Source: an uncultured Parabacteroides sp.
Lineage (GTDB): Bacteria > Bacteroidota > Bacteroidia > Bacteroidales > Tannerellaceae
Reading direction: 5' to 3'
Assembly: GCA_937890135.1 (NCBI GenBank)
Contig: CALBYC010000071.1
Coordinates: 1-16,110, forward strand
DNA length: 16,110 nucleotides
Shown here: one piece after another, positions 1 through 8,006 of the stretch
Layout: every line of letters starts with the position of its first letter
Numbering within the stretch: the stretch's first letter is position 1
Notes under the pieces: model-generated
Database searches by the model: none
The model's input: the letters and a program-made list of their open reading frames with translations, nothing else
What the model was told of the DNA's origin: nothing
Program-made: the position numbers and the translations under genes

Positions 1-28
1 AGTCATATATCTGTTTTCTTTTCCTTTT

Positions 29-2902
29 TTAATTTGGACTCTTTGATAGTGAATTATTCCGTTTGGCTAGCTCCAATTCCTCTTTCAAGAAGGGAGCGGT
101 ATATCCTACTCCTTTTTCCGCCAATTCTTCCGGTGTACCACAGAAAAGCACGTTACCTCCGGCCCTTCCGCCTTCCGGACCCATGTCTATCAGATAGTCA
201 GCACTCTTTATCACGTCCAAATTATGTTCAATGACAACGACAGTATTTCCTTTATCCACCAATTTACCCAATACTTTCAACAACACGCGTATATCTTCGA
301 AATGCAACCCGGTCGTTGGTTCATCCAGAACGTATAACGTGTTTCCTGTGTCCCGCTTCGATAATTCGGTAGCCAGCTTCACACGTTGGCTTTCACCACC
401 CGACAAAGTCGTAGAGGGCTGTCCCAACTTTATATACCCCAATCCCACGTCCTGCAATGTTTTTATCTTGGCAAGGATAGAAGGTACATTCTCAAAAAAT
501 TCCGCCGCCATGTTAATAGTCATGTCCAAGACATCAGCAATCGATTTCCCTTTATACTTTATTTCCAATGTTTCTTTGTTATATCGTTTGCCTTGGCATT
601 CCTCGCACGGAACAAGCACATCAGGCAGGAAATTCATTTCTATGGTTTTATAACCGTTGCCTTTGCAAGTTGCGCAACGGCCCCCAGCCACATTGAAGGA
701 AAAACGTCCGGACTTATATCCCCTGACTTTGGATTCAGGAAGCTCCGCAAAGAGATTCCTGATGTCCGAAAACACATTTACATATGTGGCAGGGTTGCTT
801 CGTGGCGAACGACCGATCGGAGACTGGTCTACACACACTATCTTGTCTATGTTTTCTGCTCCTTCTATTGCATCGAACGGCAAAGGCTCTTCCAAAGAAC
901 GGTAAAATTTCTGGCTCAAGAATGGCTTCAATGTCCGATTGACCAATGTAGACTTTCCACTCCCGGAGACACCCGTGACACATATGAATGTACCCAAAGG
1001 GAAATCGACATCTACATGTTTCAAATTGTTCCCGGAAGCCCCCCTAATGGATAATATTTTCCCGTTCCCTTTGCGGCGCATTTCCGGAACGGGAATTTCC
1101 ATCTCTCCGTTCAGATAGGCGGATGTAAGCGTATGCGCCTGTAGCATTTCCTTCGGAGTTCCGGAAAACACAACGTTTCCACCTAACCTTCCCGCTTTAG
1201 GCCCCATATCCACGATATAATCGGCATTCAGCATCATATCCTTGTCGTGCTCCACAACAATCACCGAATTGCCCAAATCGCGGAGTTCCTTCAGAGAATG
1301 AATCAGCCGCATGTTATCACGCTGATGAAGTCCAATGCTTGGTTCGTCTAAAATATACAAAACATTAACCAGCTGACTGCCTATCTGCGTCGCTAAACGT
1401 ATGCGCTGACTTTCTCCGCCAGACAATGTAGCCGATGCGCGGTTCAACGACAGATAGTCCAATCCCACTTCCATCAAAAAGTTTATTCTTGAACGAATTT
1501 CTTTCAGAATCTCCACGGCTATCTGACGCTGTTTGTCGTTCAGTTTGTCTTCCAAATGGTCCACCCACTCTTTCAGTTCAGAAATATCCATTGCCGCCAA
1601 TTCGGCAATATTTTTTCCGGCTATCCGATAAGAAAGAGACTCTCTGTTCAATCGCATGCCGTGGCACTCGGGACAAACAGCTGTACGGATAAATTGCCCT
1701 GACCATTTCTGCGCTGTTGCCGATGCTTCATCATCCTGCTGCATCAGGATATATTTCGCCACTCCTTCATAAAGGAGAAAGCTGGAAGGGACATCATAAA
1801 ATCCCTCGAGTTGCAAATGCTCATCCGTGCCATTCATAATCTCATCCATCGCTTCCTCCGGTATATCCTTAATGGGAGTCTTCAACGTCACCCCATGTTT
1901 TTTGCATAGTGCGTCTATTTGGGAGAAAATAAGCGATGGTTTGTATTTGCCCAAAGCGACTATGCCTCCGCCATAAATACTGAGGGACGGGTCAGGCACA
2001 ATCTTCGACATGTCCAACAGATTGACTTGTCCTAATCCTTTACATTTCGGACAAGCGCCATGAGGAGAGTTAAAAGAAAAATTATGAGGGGCTGGTTCGC
2101 TATATGAAAGTCCCGTCGCGGGGTCCATCAAGCGTTTGCTGTAATGACGAATCTCGCCACTATCAGCATCCAAAATCATGACCAATCCATCTCCTTGCTT
2201 CATGGCAACCTTCAAACTTTGCTTAAGCCGGTCTTCGTCTTTGCTCGAAACTTTCAATTTGTCTATCACCACCTCGACATTATGCTGCTTGTACCGGTCC
2301 AGCTTCATATTATAGACTATCTCGCACATCTTCCCGTCCACACGGACATTCAGGTAGCCTCGTTTGCGGAGCAGTTCAAAAAGCTCCTTATAATGTCCTT
2401 TTCTGTTACGCACCACGGGAGCCAACACATAGGTACGTTTCCCGTTGTATTTTTCCAATATAAGTTCCAATACCTGTTCCTCGGTGTACTTCACCATTTT
2501 CTCCCCGCTCAAATAAGACCAGGCTTCGCCTGCTCGCGCATAAAGCAAACGGAAAAAATCATATATTTCAGTCGTGGTGCCCACTGTTGAACGAGGGTTC
2601 TTGTTCGTCGTTTTCTGTTCTATGGAAATAACAGGGCTGAGGCCCGTGATTTTGTCTACGTCCGGACGTTCCATATTGCCTAAGAAGCCCCTGGCATATG
2701 CAGAAAAAGTTTCCACGTACCGGCGTTGCCCCTCTGCGAATATTGTATCGAAAGCCAACGAGGATTTGCCGCTGCCACTCATTCCTGTGATGACGGTCAG
2801 CGTATTTCTGGGAATATTTATATCTATATTCTTCAAGTTATGAACCCTGGCTCCTTCTATCGAGATGCAACCAGTTTCCAACATTTTATCATCAATCTCC
2901 AT
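29..2902 (-). CDS. uvrA: UvrA, excinuclease ABC subunit A (UvrB-binding type, reduced zinc sites)
   Basis: The DNA-damage-recognition ATPase of nucleotide excision repair; it dimerises, loads UvrB on lesions and acts in the cytoplasm on DNA. At 957 residues it is near the usual 930-950. Two ABC modules are visible: Walker A GMSGSGKSS (40-48) with signature LSGGE (493-497), and Walker A GVSGSGKST (644-652) with LSGGE (833-837), plus ILDEP (about 517-521) and VLDEP (858-862). The RKGHYKELF region (about 167-175) and nearby RVDG match the UvrB-binding domain, so this is not the short UvrA2 type that lacks it. The C-terminal zinc module is intact (C743, C746, C766, C769). In the N-terminal half only CPKC (284-287) and CPEC (410-413) remain; the partner half-sites seen in E. 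coli UvrA are absent. The ATG at 2902 is the first in frame; M7 is an alternative. It lies about 98 bp after the DUF3810 stop with no clear terminator between, so read-through is possible; a partial -7 (TACCTTTA, 2943-2950) lies upstream. Confidence 0.96.
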   Translation of the reverse strand: MEIDDKMLETGCISIEGARVHNLKNIDINIPRNTLTVITGMSGSGKSSLAFDTIFAEGQRRYVETFSAYARGFLGNMERPDVDKITGLSPVISIEQKTTNKNPRSTVGTTTEIYDFFRLLYARAGEAWSYLSGEKMVKYTEEQVLELILEKYNGKRTYVLAPVVRNRKGHYKELFELLRKRGYLNVRVDGKMCEIVYNMKLDRYKQHNVEVVIDKLKVSSKDEDRLKQSLKVAMKQGDGLVMILDADSGEIRHYSKRLMDPATGLSYSEPAPHNFSFNSPHGACPKCKGLGQVNLLDMSKIVPDPSLSIYGGGIVALGKYKPSLIFSQIDALCKKHGVTLKTPIKDIPEEAMDEIMNGTDEHLQLEGFYDVPSSFLLYEGVAKYILMQQDDEASATAQKWSGQFIRTAVCPECHGMRLNRESLSYRIAGKNIAELAAMDISELKEWVDHLEDKLNDKQRQIAVEILKEIRSRINFLMEVGLDYLSLNRASATLSGGESQRIRLATQIGSQLVNVLYILDEPSIGLHQRDNMRLIHSLKELRDLGNSVIVVEHDKDMMLNADYIVDMGPKAGRLGGNVVFSGTPKEMLQAHTLTSAYLNGEMEIPVPEMRRKGNGKILSIRGASGNNLKHVDVDFPLGTFICVTGVSGSGKSTLVNRTLKPFLSQKFYRSLEEPLPFDAIEGAENIDKIVCVDQSPIGRSPRSNPATYVNVFSDIRNLFAELPESKVRGYKSGRFSFNVAGGRCATCKGNGYKTIEMNFLPDVLVPCEECQGKRYNKETLEIKYKGKSIADVLDMTINMAAEFFENVPSILAKIKTLQDVGLGYIKLGQPSTTLSGGESQRVKLATELSKRDTGNTLYVLDEPTTGLHFEDIRVLLKVLGKLVDKGNTVVVIEHNLDVIKSADYLIDMGPEGGRAGGNVLFCGTPEELAEKGVGYTAPFLKEELELAKRNNSLSKSPN

Positions 2903-3000
2903 ATATGACGATCAGATTACTGAATTCTTCTTTTTCGACTTGTAAAGGTAATGCTTTTCTACCATTATTGCCCTATTCGTTAGGACTTTTTGTATTTTCA

Positions 3001-4119
3001 TTACGGTTCGGATGCGATGATCAATGAGATTACCTCCGCATAATTTGTTATTCCTGAAGATATTCCGTTTCCCTTCAGGTAAGCATTGTATGCCCAGTTC
3101 TGTATTGTTCCTACGTAAGGGTTGTAAAGGGAATGCCAATAGGTCGTTTCATGATTGTACAGTTCTCTTATTTCCGGGCGGATCCGATTCTTCCATGCAT
3201 CAAATTCCCTTGCGCCCAACACGGAATAGGCATTGGACAACACATACCCCAACAAGGAGAAGTACCCGGAAAAGCGTATTTCCGGCATCGAAGATGAAGT
3301 GCAGACCCGGTATCCATAATAGTTGGCTTCCGCTTCATTGGATACACCCAACACATGGGCCATCTCGTGGGCATACGTAGCCGGATATTGGACCGGCAGC
3401 AATTGCGGGTTCAGATTATACTCCATGAAGAAAGGGGCGATATATCCCGTCACGCCCACCCCGCTCATCAATGAAGGGAATAACATATATTTCGCCCGCA
3501 TAAAGCTGGCCGGCGCACACAATCCGGAGCTGGCCGGCAATGCCTGATACGCCTTTTCGATTTCATTCGCAACGATGCACTCAGGGAGTTCCTCCACAAA
3601 CGGGCGGTAGCTGCCATTCAAAGAGTCCGCATACGCATCGAGGAAGCGGCAGAACTCTTCTTTAGAAAAAGGCCTGGGCGTTATTTGGTTCCGGACGAAA
3701 AAGTCATCCCTATAATAGGTCAGTCCCCATGCCACATAAAACCATACGTAAAGCCATAACAGGCGTTCCGCTGTCTGAATGCCCTTCCGCCTCCATTTGC
3801 CCTTGCGGCGGACGGTGCAAGTCTTTGCAAAATCAAGCACGAAAAACAACAAAGCCCCACAGACGAAAAGGTCTCCAAGGGGGAAGGGGAAAAAAGAGGA
3901 AACGGCAGATAGCGCCCATGAAAAACCGGGATAAACCGTCCTCGCATACCATTCTCCGCCTCCGGGCATGAACATGACACCCCATATAAAAAGAAGGGAA
4001 AACAGCAAAATAATTCTACGGACACGCACGTGCCGCGAAATAGCCCCATCCGTTTGCCCAAACGGTTGCGGCCGTTCGGGCAAACGGACACAGGGATTCT
4101 CCCTTGCGTTCTCAACCAT
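3001..4119 (-). CDS. DUF3810 membrane protein with HExxH metalloprotease-like motif
   Basis: A 372-residue protein that I recognise as the DUF3810 family, found mainly in Bacteroidetes; its biochemical role is not established. Hydrophobic segments at about 34-51, 84-98 and 117-133 suggest an N-terminal membrane anchor of two or three helices, followed by a larger, probably non-cytoplasmic domain. That domain holds HEMAH (251-255) followed by NEAEAN (261-266), which looks like an HExxH zinc site with a glutamate as third ligand (gluzincin-like), so membrane-linked peptidase activity is a fair inference. Its ATG overlaps the end of tsaB by 8 bp, which implies translational coupling. However, residues about 12-25 are encoded by a strong palindrome (4049-4088), and the first 30 residues look unlike the rest. 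An in-frame GTG at 4029 would give a 342-residue protein beginning just before the first membrane segment. I am sure of the gene, less of the start. Confidence 0.87.
   Translation of the reverse strand: MVENARENPCVRLPERPQPFGQTDGAISRHVRVRRIILLFSLLFIWGVMFMPGGGEWYARTVYPGFSWALSAVSSFFPFPLGDLFVCGALLFFVLDFAKTCTVRRKGKWRRKGIQTAERLLWLYVWFYVAWGLTYYRDDFFVRNQITPRPFSKEEFCRFLDAYADSLNGSYRPFVEELPECIVANEIEKAYQALPASSGLCAPASFMRAKYMLFPSLMSGVGVTGYIAPFFMEYNLNPQLLPVQYPATYAHEMAHVLGVSNEAEANYYGYRVCTSSSMPEIRFSGYFSLLGYVLSNAYSVLGAREFDAWKNRIRPEIRELYNHETTYWHSLYNPYVGTIQNWAYNAYLKGNGISSGITNYAEVISLIIASEP
4049..4088 (-). repeat. 17-bp-arm inverted repeat (hairpin) at the tsaB/DUF3810 junction
   Basis: Arms 4049-4065 and 4072-4088 pair over 17 positions around a 6-nt loop. 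The single non-Watson-Crick position (4060/4077) is a G-U wobble in the minus-strand RNA. Each arm also contains a smaller palindrome; 4050-4065 is a perfect 7+2+7 inverted repeat. The stem is GC-rich, but no T-run follows it on the minus strand, so it does not look like an intrinsic terminator. It starts 24 nt after the tsaB stop and lies inside the annotated start of the DUF3810 gene. It could be a repeated extragenic palindrome or an RNA structure that affects translation of the downstream gene. Confidence 0.8.
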
Positions 4120-4831
4120 TTTTGCGCAAGGCTTCGTTCAATACCTTATTCTTCGCTATGGTTGCTTGGAATTCTTTCAGGTAGAAGGGCTCAAAATAGG
4201 CCACGTCTTCAAATTTTGCCTCTTCAAAACGTTGAAGAGCCAAAGGCGCCATATTGATTGCCAAAGGATAAACCTCGTCCATAAACCGTGCATTTGGCGA
4301 ATCAATAACCGCCTTGCATTTGGAGGAGCCATTGCCGAAGAAGCAGACGGAAGTAGCTTGTAGCCATTTCGAATACGTATCCGCCGTAACAATATCGGCA
4401 GAGGCCGGACGGACCACGCTCAAGTCGGAACGGTAAATCGCAGCATATACTTCCATCCTCCGAGCATCCAACATAGGACAATACAAACCACCGCCGTTGG
4501 TGTCGCCATCCCTGTTAATTGCCGTCAATGCCAGCAATTCCAGCGTAGGGATGCCAATCAACGGTATCCCGAACCCAAAGCACAATCCCTTAGCTACGGA
4601 CACGCCTATACGTAAGCCTGTATATGAGCCAGGACCAGAACTCACAGCCACGGCATCAAGCTTCCGCCCGATCCCTTTCATCACTTCCAATGCCCTTTCG
4701 ACATAAACGCCCAGCAGGGAAGCCTGCGAATGGCTTTCGTAGGAGGTCGTTTCAAACAGTATGTCCAAGCCATCGGACAAGGCTGCGGAACAAACCTCCG
4801 TTGAAGTTTCAATGTTTAAGATGCATGCCAT
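4112..4831 (-). CDS. tsaB: TsaB, tRNA threonylcarbamoyladenosine biosynthesis protein
   Basis: A 239-residue member of the Kae1/YeaZ ASKHA-fold family, which partners with TsaD (and TsaE) to transfer threonylcarbamoyl to A37 of ANN-decoding tRNAs in the cytoplasm. TsaB itself is a non-catalytic paralogue of TsaD. The N-terminal phosphate-loop-like strand ILNIETSTEVCSAALS (4-19) and the signature SSGPGSYTGLRIG (64-76), followed by KGLCFGFGIPLIGIPTLELL (81-100), are diagnostic. The length is typical. It begins 6 bp after the calcium ATPase stop and overlaps the next gene by 8 bp, so it is the middle gene of a tight three-gene unit. Neither tsaD nor tsaE lies in the window, which is normal for this order. 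Confidence 0.94.
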   Translation of the reverse strand: MACILNIETSTEVCSAALSDGLDILFETTSYESHSQASLLGVYVERALEVMKGIGRKLDAVAVSSGPGSYTGLRIGVSVAKGLCFGFGIPLIGIPTLELLALTAINRDGDTNGGGLYCPMLDARRMEVYAAIYRSDLSVVRPASADIVTADTYSKWLQATSVCFFGNGSSKCKAVIDSPNARFMDEVYPLAINMAPLALQRFEEAKFEDVAYFEPFYLKEFQATIAKNKVLNEALRKNG

Positions 4832-4837
4832 TTCCCA

Positions 4838-7528
4838 TCATTGTTTATCTATTATTCTTTTAAAGAAACGCCATGCCTCACCTATCCAAAGGACCAACGA
4901 GGACGCCCCGATAATCACCAACCAATCGTGCAGGGAAAGAGGTGTGACGCTGAACATGGACCCGCCAAAAGAGACAATCAGAACCTGGCCTGCCAAAATC
5001 AAGACCGCAACCCCAAGGAATCCCTTGCTTTCCTTTAGATTTGCAAAAGCCGAAGTCCCTTCCATGAAAGCTTTCGCATTAAACATGTTCCAAAACTGAA
5101 GCATCACAAAGAAGGAGAAGAACCAAGACAAATCATGAGGACTCAGGCCGTCGCTTGCATGGAAATGGAGAAGAAGTCCCATCAATACCACGACGAAGGC
5201 TAAGCCGACACCCAGAATCCGCACACCCATTGGGCGGGTGATGATGAAATCACCGCCTTCCCCGCTCTTGCGCGGTTTATCGTTCATTACACGTTCGTTT
5301 GGAGGCAATGAAGCCAATGCCCCGGCAGCAAAGGTATCCATGATCAAATTGACCCACAACATCTGCGTGATGGTCAATGGAGATTCGGTGCCAATAATGG
5401 AGCCTAACAAGACAATGACACAAGCAGCCAAGTTGATGGTCAGCTGGAAAAGCAAAAATCGCTGGATATTGCGGTAAAGGGAACGCCCCCACATCACAGC
5501 CCTGGTGATGCTGCTGAAGGAATTGTCCAAAATAGTGATGTCACTTGCTTCCTTGGCAACAGAAGTCCCGTCACCCATCGACAGTCCTACTTGCGCAGCC
5601 TTCAAGGCGGGGGCATCGTTTGTCCCGTCACCCGTCACGGCCACGACCGCTCCATGTTTTTGGAGCAATTGAACCAATCGCTGCTTGTCGGTAGGACGTG
5701 CACGGCACATGATTTTCAAGTCCATCACACGGTTATAGGCCTCCTCATCGCTCAAAGCCTCGAAAGCAGGCCCAGTGATGATGTTCCGGTCGGTGTCTTC
5801 CGGTTTCCATATTCCAATCTGACGTCCAATCTCCCGGGCTGTTCCCGGCGTATCCCCTGTGACGATTTTCACAGATATGCCCGCATTGAGACAATGCCTT
5901 ACAGCCGCCGGCACATCCGCCCGGACAGGATCCGATATGGCAACGACACCCAAATATATCAAATCCAAGCCATCTTTGAGGCGGCCATCAACGTAAGGCG
6001 CATCGTCCTCATCATCATTTAACAGCTGGTAAGCAAAGCCCAAGGTACGCATGGCTTGTCCCTGATAAGCAAACAATTGTTTTTCAATATCCTGACGCAT
6101 TTGGTCAACGGGGACATACCCTCCGTCTGCTGCCACTCGGTTGCAATGCGACAACACGATTTCCGGCGCACCTTTCACATATAGTACTTTTTTCTTCAGC
6201 AAAGGCGAATTGACAACCGTAGCCATATATTTCCGCTCGGTTGAAAAAGTCAATTGGCTAATCACCGGAGTACCTTCTCGCATTGACAGATAATCCACAC
6301 CTTGGGAACGGAGCCACAACAACAAAGCAGCTTCCGTCGGGTTACCCAAAGATTTGGCAATGCCATTGTTAATTTCCAAATTGGCAGTGGAATTGACAGC
6401 AATACCCTCCTTAATCAATAGGCTTAAATCATCATCGCCCAATACTTGATCCTTTAAATTATAGAAATTCGTTTCATACACCTGCATTTGGTTCTGTGTA
6501 AGTGTTCCGGTTTTGTCCGTACAGATTACGGTCGTAGCTCCCATTGTCTCGCAAGCATGCATCTTGCGGACCAAATTATTGGTTTTCAGCATACGGTTCA
6601 TGCTCAATGCCAAGCTTAATGTCACACTCATTGGCAAACCTTCAGGGACGGAAACCACTATCAAGGTAACAGCGACCATGAAGAAGTTAAGTAAATGAGA
6701 AAACCATTCCATGGCGGTGTAATCTCGCCCGGATAGAATCAATTTGACAGTCAAAGCCAAGAATGTAATCACGGCTATCGTGTATCCTACCTTGCTAATG
6801 ACTTTGGCAAGTCTTTTCAATTGCATTTGAAGCGGGGTCTCTATGTGGTTATCGATTTGAGAACCCTCGTATACTTTGCCATAACCGGTAGCGTCTCCCA
6901 CCTGTTCAACGACCATTATTCCATGGCCGTCCACCACAGTCGTGCCGCGCATTACAACATTGGATGGATAGGTGGCATCTTTGTCAAAATCCATTTCATT
7001 GGTTGTCTTTCCTATCAATGGCTCACCTGTCAATGTGGATTCGTTCACCTGCAATGATACAGCCTCGACAAGATGACCGTCGGCGGGAATCTCCTCCCCC
7101 GTGCCTAACATTACGACATCGCCGACGACTACATCTTTCCGCGGGATTTCCGTAATACGCCCATTGCGGACAACCGTCACCTGGATTTCGTCATTGACAG
7201 TATTCAGTACATCAAACTCCTTATTCGCCTTGATTTCAAAAAAGAATCCGACGCAACTCGCCAACATAATCGCAAAGAAAATGCCCAACGGTTCTAGAAA
7301 AGCAGTAAAACCGGCTTGCTCCGGACCGAAACAATGCACACAGGCAATGCCAACAGACAAAGCCCAAGCCACCAACAAAATACGTATAATCGGGTCATCG
7401 AATTTTTCCATGAATTGTTTCCACAATGAAACTTTCGCAGGAGGAGTCAATATATTCTCCCCGTGTAATCGACGGCTTTCTTCTACTTGCTCATCGGTCA
7501 AGCCTTTTAATTGTTGTTTACTTTCCAT
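4838..7528 (-). CDS. PMCA-type calcium-translocating P-type ATPase
   Basis: A P2-type ATPase of 896 residues that probably exports Ca2+ across the cytoplasmic membrane using ATP. Motifs in order: actuator loop LTGEP (166-170; most relatives have TGES, but the catalytic TGE is kept), TM4 PEGLP (295-299), phosphorylation site DKTGTLT (D338), nucleotide-binding KGAPE (452-456) and hinge TGDGTNDAP (632-640). TM6 carries N727 and D731 within WVNLIMDT, which with the TM4 PEGL forms the single Ca2+ site of PMCA-like pumps. There are two N-terminal and six C-terminal membrane helices, with the large catalytic loop between. I see no C-terminal calmodulin-type extension. It is the first gene of a unit with tsaB (6-bp gap) and DUF3810, preceded by two perfect TAnnTTTG boxes and by the terminator of the upstream operon. 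The ATG at 7528 fits the family N-terminus. Specificity for Ca2+ is inferred from family resemblance. Confidence 0.93.
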   Translation of the reverse strand: MESKQQLKGLTDEQVEESRRLHGENILTPPAKVSLWKQFMEKFDDPIIRILLVAWALSVGIACVHCFGPEQAGFTAFLEPLGIFFAIMLASCVGFFFEIKANKEFDVLNTVNDEIQVTVVRNGRITEIPRKDVVVGDVVMLGTGEEIPADGHLVEAVSLQVNESTLTGEPLIGKTTNEMDFDKDATYPSNVVMRGTTVVDGHGIMVVEQVGDATGYGKVYEGSQIDNHIETPLQMQLKRLAKVISKVGYTIAVITFLALTVKLILSGRDYTAMEWFSHLLNFFMVAVTLIVVSVPEGLPMSVTLSLALSMNRMLKTNNLVRKMHACETMGATTVICTDKTGTLTQNQMQVYETNFYNLKDQVLGDDDLSLLIKEGIAVNSTANLEINNGIAKSLGNPTEAALLLWLRSQGVDYLSMREGTPVISQLTFSTERKYMATVVNSPLLKKKVLYVKGAPEIVLSHCNRVAADGGYVPVDQMRQDIEKQLFAYQGQAMRTLGFAYQLLNDDEDDAPYVDGRLKDGLDLIYLGVVAISDPVRADVPAAVRHCLNAGISVKIVTGDTPGTAREIGRQIGIWKPEDTDRNIITGPAFEALSDEEAYNRVMDLKIMCRARPTDKQRLVQLLQKHGAVVAVTGDGTNDAPALKAAQVGLSMGDGTSVAKEASDITILDNSFSSITRAVMWGRSLYRNIQRFLLFQLTINLAACVIVLLGSIIGTESPLTITQMLWVNLIMDTFAAGALASLPPNERVMNDKPRKSGEGGDFIITRPMGVRILGVGLAFVVVLMGLLLHFHASDGLSPHDLSWFFSFFVMLQFWNMFNAKAFMEGTSAFANLKESKGFLGVAVLILAGQVLIVSFGGSMFSVTPLSLHDWLVIIGASSLVLWIGEAWRFFKRIIDKQ

Positions 7529-7553
7529 CTTCTCTTAAATTTGAAAAATCGCA

Positions 7554-7581
7554 CAAACGTACGAAATTAATAGCAAACATA
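7554..7581 (-). promoter_or_regulatory. Two Bacteroidetes -7 boxes upstream of the calcium ATPase
   Basis: On the minus strand TATGTTTG (7574-7581) and TACGTTTG (7554-7561) both match TAnnTTTG exactly, 20 bp apart. Neither has a well-placed TTTG at -33; the nearest TTTG to the first box is only 14 bp away. The boxes lie 25-55 bp before the ATG at 7528, so 5' UTRs of roughly 20-40 nt are expected. The match to the Bacteroidetes sigma-ABfr consensus is good at -7 and poor at -33. Confidence 0.5.
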
Positions 7582-7596
7582 CTGTATGATTTAAGC

Positions 7597-7644
7597 AAAA
7601 AAAGAGTAATGTATCTGTTACTTTGACAAATACATTGCTCTTTT
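7597..7644 (-). terminator. Intrinsic terminator of the ruvX-def-carboxylase operon
   Basis: Minus-strand arms AAGAGCAATGTAT and ATACATTACTCTT pair over 13 bp with one C-A mismatch, then a run of seven T follows. It lies just after the stop of the biotin carrier gene and before the ATPase promoter boxes. In the plus-strand RNA the mismatch would be a G-U pair, but there is no gene to terminate on that strand. Confidence 0.8.
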
Positions 7645-7665
7645 CCTTCTTTTTGAAGCTTAATG

Positions 7666-7992
7666 CTATTTAATCTCAATTCTCACCATCAAATGATCCT
7701 TGAGGATTTGCTCACCTGCATGAACATTGACACAGGTCACCACACCTGAAACAGGCGCAACCACGCGATTGAGCATTTTCATTGCTTGGTGAACCAGCAA
7801 TAATTGCCCTCTTTTCACAAAATCACCCTCCTTCACTTCTAATTCGACAATAGTACCCGGCAAATGAGAAACGATGTCTCCCGCATAGGGTTTGTGCCAA
7901 GTAGGACGTTCTTTGAATTTTTCAGTCAGGGTCGTCTTATATACGCCAGAAGCAAGGGCAAAATCAACCAATTCCTTATATTCTTCTCCCAT
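7666..7992 (-). CDS. Small biotin carrier (biotinyl domain) protein of acyl-CoA carboxylase/decarboxylase
   Basis: A 108-residue protein whose residues about 42-107 form a biotinyl/lipoyl domain: LPGTIVELEVKEGDFVKRGQ (44-63), then AMKM (70-73) with K72 as the predicted biotin-accepting lysine, and the returning half VAPVSGVV (78-85). The MKM core identifies biotin rather than lipoate. It would carry CO2 between a biotin carboxylase (or membrane decarboxylase) and the carboxyltransferase encoded 14 bp upstream. The N-terminal 40 residues resemble the leader of other Bacteroidetes carboxylase carrier proteins and lack the long Ala/Pro linker of AccB. Odd: the residue before AMKM is Q69 rather than the usual Glu. 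It is the last gene of the operon, directly before a terminator. Neither accC nor genes for decarboxylase beta or gamma subunits are adjacent. Confidence 0.87.
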   Translation of the reverse strand: MGEEYKELVDFALASGVYKTTLTEKFKERPTWHKPYAGDIVSHLPGTIVELEVKEGDFVKRGQLLLVHQAMKMLNRVVAPVSGVVTCVNVHAGEQILKDHLMVRIEIK

Positions 7993-8006
7993 AAACTACA
8001 AAACGA

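Noticed and set aside
386..1054. Long open frame of 222 codons on the plus strand opposite uvrA
   Set aside because: It lies wholly antisense to a clear uvrA, has no family features and no start signal; it is a shadow of the coding strand.
4049..4088. Intrinsic terminator after tsaB
   Set aside because: There is no T-run after the stem on the minus strand and the hairpin lies within an overlapping downstream gene.
7666..7992. Lipoyl domain of a 2-oxoacid dehydrogenase or GcvH
   Set aside because: The acceptor motif is AMKM, not DKA, and the partner gene is a carboxyltransferase.
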